In this document: positions 37,747 to 40,180 of the stretch, piece after piece
How the letters are laid out: each line of letters starts with the position of its first letter
Position numbering within the stretch: the stretch's first letter is position 1
Assembly: GCA_020833325.1 (NCBI GenBank)
Contig: JAJHQN010000003.1
Location: 1-40,180, forward strand
Length of the DNA stretch: 40,180 nt
Source of the DNA: Desulfurococcaceae archaeon
Lineage (GTDB): Archaea; Thermoproteota; Thermoprotei_A; Sulfolobales; Acidilobaceae
Reading direction: 5' to 3'
Notes under the pieces: model-generated
What the model saw: the letters and a program-made list of their open reading frames with translations, nothing else
The model's database searches: none
What the model was told of the DNA's origin: nothing
Made by a program: the position numbers and the translations under genes

Positions 37747-40180
37747 GTGAGGTGGCGGGGTTTGCCTAGACAGGCTCGTATTTTGGTATCTATGCTTGTA
37801 ATCGCTGTCATCATCGCACCTCTCATCTCAGGATATACAAGCCTAGGTACTCCTACTACAACACAGCCTCCCACACCCACGGCTTTCGTCGACCCACTGC
37901 TCCTGGACCCATCTAGCTACGCTAACCACGTGTACATTGACATGCCCGAGTGGTTCGCCCAAGGCTATCTAAGTGCTTTAAGCCTAGCCTTAGCTAAAGG
38001 TGAGAGGGTTAGGGAGGGTCAAGTCAAGGTTGTAATAACAGCGTCTCCCAGTGTGGATCTAGAAGAGATAGCTTCAAAAACCCGGGGGTTGATAGGTGTA
38101 TATAGACACCCCACGTTCACCTACGTGGAGGCCTGGGTTACAAGGGGTGACGTGGAGCTCCTATCAAGGACACCTGGGGTCTACAGTATAGCTCTCTACA
38201 GATCACCACTCTCATGGATACTACATGAGCAGGAGGTTGCAAGCAGGGCCCTTGACACGGTTGCTGGAGGAACTCCAGGTAACCCCGATATGGAACCTAG
38301 CATGTATAAGGCAGTTGAGGTCATAGGGGCTAGTAGGGTTTGGAGCGAGTTCGGCATAACAGGTAAAGGTACTATAGTAGCTGTTGTCGACACGGGAGTG
38401 GACTTTGGAAGCCCTGGTTTAGGCTCTCAAGCCATAGCTAGGACCCCTGAGGGCACACCAATGATATTTGATAGTGATGAGATAGGTTTAACGTTAACAA
38501 TGGTTACATCAACGAAAGACGAGAGAGGCTTTATAACGCTCCCAGGAGCGGGAGTTCCCTTCTTCGACGGCTCGTTCCTAGTTACGGGTGTAACTAACGT
38601 AGGCTGGGTGTACTATAGATCGCCTGATGGTAGGGTCTTCTACACAGAGTTCCCCCTGGAATCCTACCATGTTGGTGGCATAAGCTCTGCTAGTGGAACC
38701 TACAGGTTTGGGCTAGCGGTCCAGTACTATGTTGTCTACGGTACACTCTACTGGACGGTCCCCATACTCTATGTAGACTCTAAAACCCCCGGTGTCTACG
38801 ATACAGTCTACGCCGATCTATCAACAATGTACTACTACCTACTTGTAGCCCTCAACGCCACGGGTGTTATAAGAGCTCCTCCAGAATCAACCATAAGAGC
38901 TTTAAAGGACTTTAGCTTCGCTGATGAGAAGCCCGCTAGGTACGGGGATGAGGTTCTAGGGAGAGACTTTACAGGCGATGGTGTCTTCGATCTAAGCATT
39001 GGAGCTCTAGCAGGCTACCTCTACGATTGGACTGGGTTCCTAACGGGGGTAGGGCCTACGTGGAGCTGGCTTACAGGGTTCGACTACACAGGCCTCATAC
39101 TACCAGGCTTAGATAGTAGAGGTCTCTACGTAACCATAGCCTACGACTACCACAGTCACGGGACTAGTGTTGCTAATGTTATAGCATCGAGATACGATAA
39201 ACCCGTTGATCTAGGCTATGGTAGGTTCCCGCTCAAGGGTATAGCCCCTGACGCTCTAATAGCTGCTAACACGGGTCTCGTAAACCCGATAGCCTCTGTG
39301 TTCTTCTTCAGCGGTCACGACCTCAAAGGGCCCTACTGGGAGTGGACTGTAACTGGGAGGCATAAAGCGGATATCATAAGCAATAGTTGGGGTAGTAGCT
39401 TCGTGTTACTAATAGGGTTTGCTAGTAGTGTTTCAAACTACGCCCTCCTATGGGATCACGTTATCTCAGTAACTAAGACCATCATAGTGCATGCTGGTGG
39501 TAACGGGGCTCCAGGCTATGGGACCATGACTACACCGGGTGACTCGGCATTCGCCATAACACTTGGTGCTAGCACCCTCTTCGACTACAGGCCCGCCTAC
39601 GGCTTCCTACCAGGTACTTGGGATGACGTTGTCTCATGGAGTGCCAGGGGGCCTACGAACGTTGGCCTCGTTAAACCAGACGTGGTTAACATAGGTAGCT
39701 TCGAGTGGGCCTTCACACACACTCTAGCAGGTCTTGGTAACGGTATAAGGGCTATAAGCCTGTTCAGTGGTACTAGTGAGGCGACACCCATGACTAGCGG
39801 CTCAGTAGCCCTCATAGTAAGCTACCTGAAGGGTAAAGGTTTAGGCGTTGACCCAGGCTTTGTTAAATCACTTGTGAAGAGCACTGCTAGGGATCTAGGC
39901 TATAACGCCTACGTACAGGGTGCAGGTCACGTTGACGTCTACAGGGCTTTTGAAGCTCTAGTCAAAGGAGGGATTCCAGTAGCCAGCTCTACATCTGTTG
40001 CTGAAAACCTCTACTCACTATTACTATTCGGCTTCAACACAATATACTACCCTGTTAAACCTGTTCTTGACACACAACTGTACACTGGTCCCATGAGGCC
40101 TGGTGAGTCTAAGACGTTGAAGCTAGACCTAACAGCTTTCGGTGAGAGTAAGGTAGACGTTAAGCTTACAACAGCTACAT
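37747..40180 (+). CDS. subtilisin-like serine protease (pyrolysin-type), truncated at window edge
   Basis: GTG start MRWRGLPRQARILVSMLVIAVIIAPLISG (signal/TM); catalytic VAVVDTGVDF (Asp), HSHGTSVANVIAS (His), FSGTSEATPMTSG (Ser). Not in ORF track because no stop before the end. Confidence 0.92.
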   Translation, partial: MRWRGLPRQARILVSMLVIAVIIAPLISGYTSLGTPTTTQPPTPTAFVDPLLLDPSSYANHVYIDMPEWFAQGYLSALSLALAKGERVREGQVKVVITASPSVDLEEIASKTRGLIGVYRHPTFTYVEAWVTRGDVELLSRTPGVYSIALYRSPLSWILHEQEVASRALDTVAGGTPGNPDMEPSMYKAVEVIGASRVWSEFGITGKGTIVAVVDTGVDFGSPGLGSQAIARTPEGTPMIFDSDEIGLTLTMVTSTKDERGFITLPGAGVPFFDGSFLVTGVTNVGWVYYRSPDGRVFYTEFPLESYHVGGISSASGTYRFGLAVQYYVVYGTLYWTVPILYVDSKTPGVYDTVYADLSTMYYYLLVALNATGVIRAPPESTIRALKDFSFADEKPARYGDEVLGRDFTGDGVFDLSIGALAGYLYDWTGFLTGVGPTWSWLTGFDYTGLILPGLDSRGLYVTIAYDYHSHGTSVANVIASRYDKPVDLGYGRFPLKGIAPDALIAANTGLVNPIASVFFFSGHDLKGPYWEWTVTGRHKADIISNSWGSSFVLLIGFASSVSNYALLWDHVISVTKTIIVHAGGNGAPGYGTMTTPGDSAFAITLGASTLFDYRPAYGFLPGTWDDVVSWSARGPTNVGLVKPDVVNIGSFEWAFTHTLAGLGNGIRAISLFSGTSEATPMTSGSVALIVSYLKGKGLGVDPGFVKSLVKSTARDLGYNAYVQGAGHVDVYRAFEALVKGGIPVASSTSVAENLYSLLLFGFNTIYYPVKPVLDTQLYTGPMRPGESKTLKLDLTAFGESKVDVKLTTAT

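Noticed and set aside
38196-39815. Minus-strand ORFs at 38196-38393 and 39597-39815
   Set aside because: Antisense to a well-supported subtilisin-like protease reading frame.

Overview
Window from a hyperthermophilic crenarchaeon (Thermoproteota). This is inferred from the 24-nt CRISPR repeat ending in -TTGAAAG, rRNA introns with bulge-helix-bulge (BHB) ends, an archaeal-type CoA pathway, FBP aldolase/phosphatase, ABCE1, TBP and MetG. Main elements: (i) the trailer end of a CRISPR array (23 identical repeats, no cas genes in the window); (ii) an rRNA operon (16S about 10836-12858, 23S about 13095-16536) interrupted by about seven intron-like insertions; (iii) ordinary archaeal housekeeping genes and three tRNAs; (iv) the 5' part of a subtilisin-like protease running off the right edge. 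The standout observation is that three rRNA introns (16S ~781, 16S ~1068 and 23S ~355, E. coli numbering) each contain one near-perfect CRISPR-repeat-like element (GAATCCATTC[A/G]ATGGAATTGAAAG). These match the array repeat (GAATCCATTACATGGAGTTGAAAG) at 21/24 positions, and all differences lie outside the 5-bp TCCAT/ATGGA stem. In addition, the 16S ~781 intron carries a perfect 124-bp copy of the 23S gene (74 nt of 23S exon plus the 5' part of the 23S intron), and the copy stops exactly at the 3' boundary of the CRISPR-like repeat. This suggests a physical or functional link between CRISPR repeat processing or recombination and rRNA introns. I do not know of a prior description, but I could not search for one.
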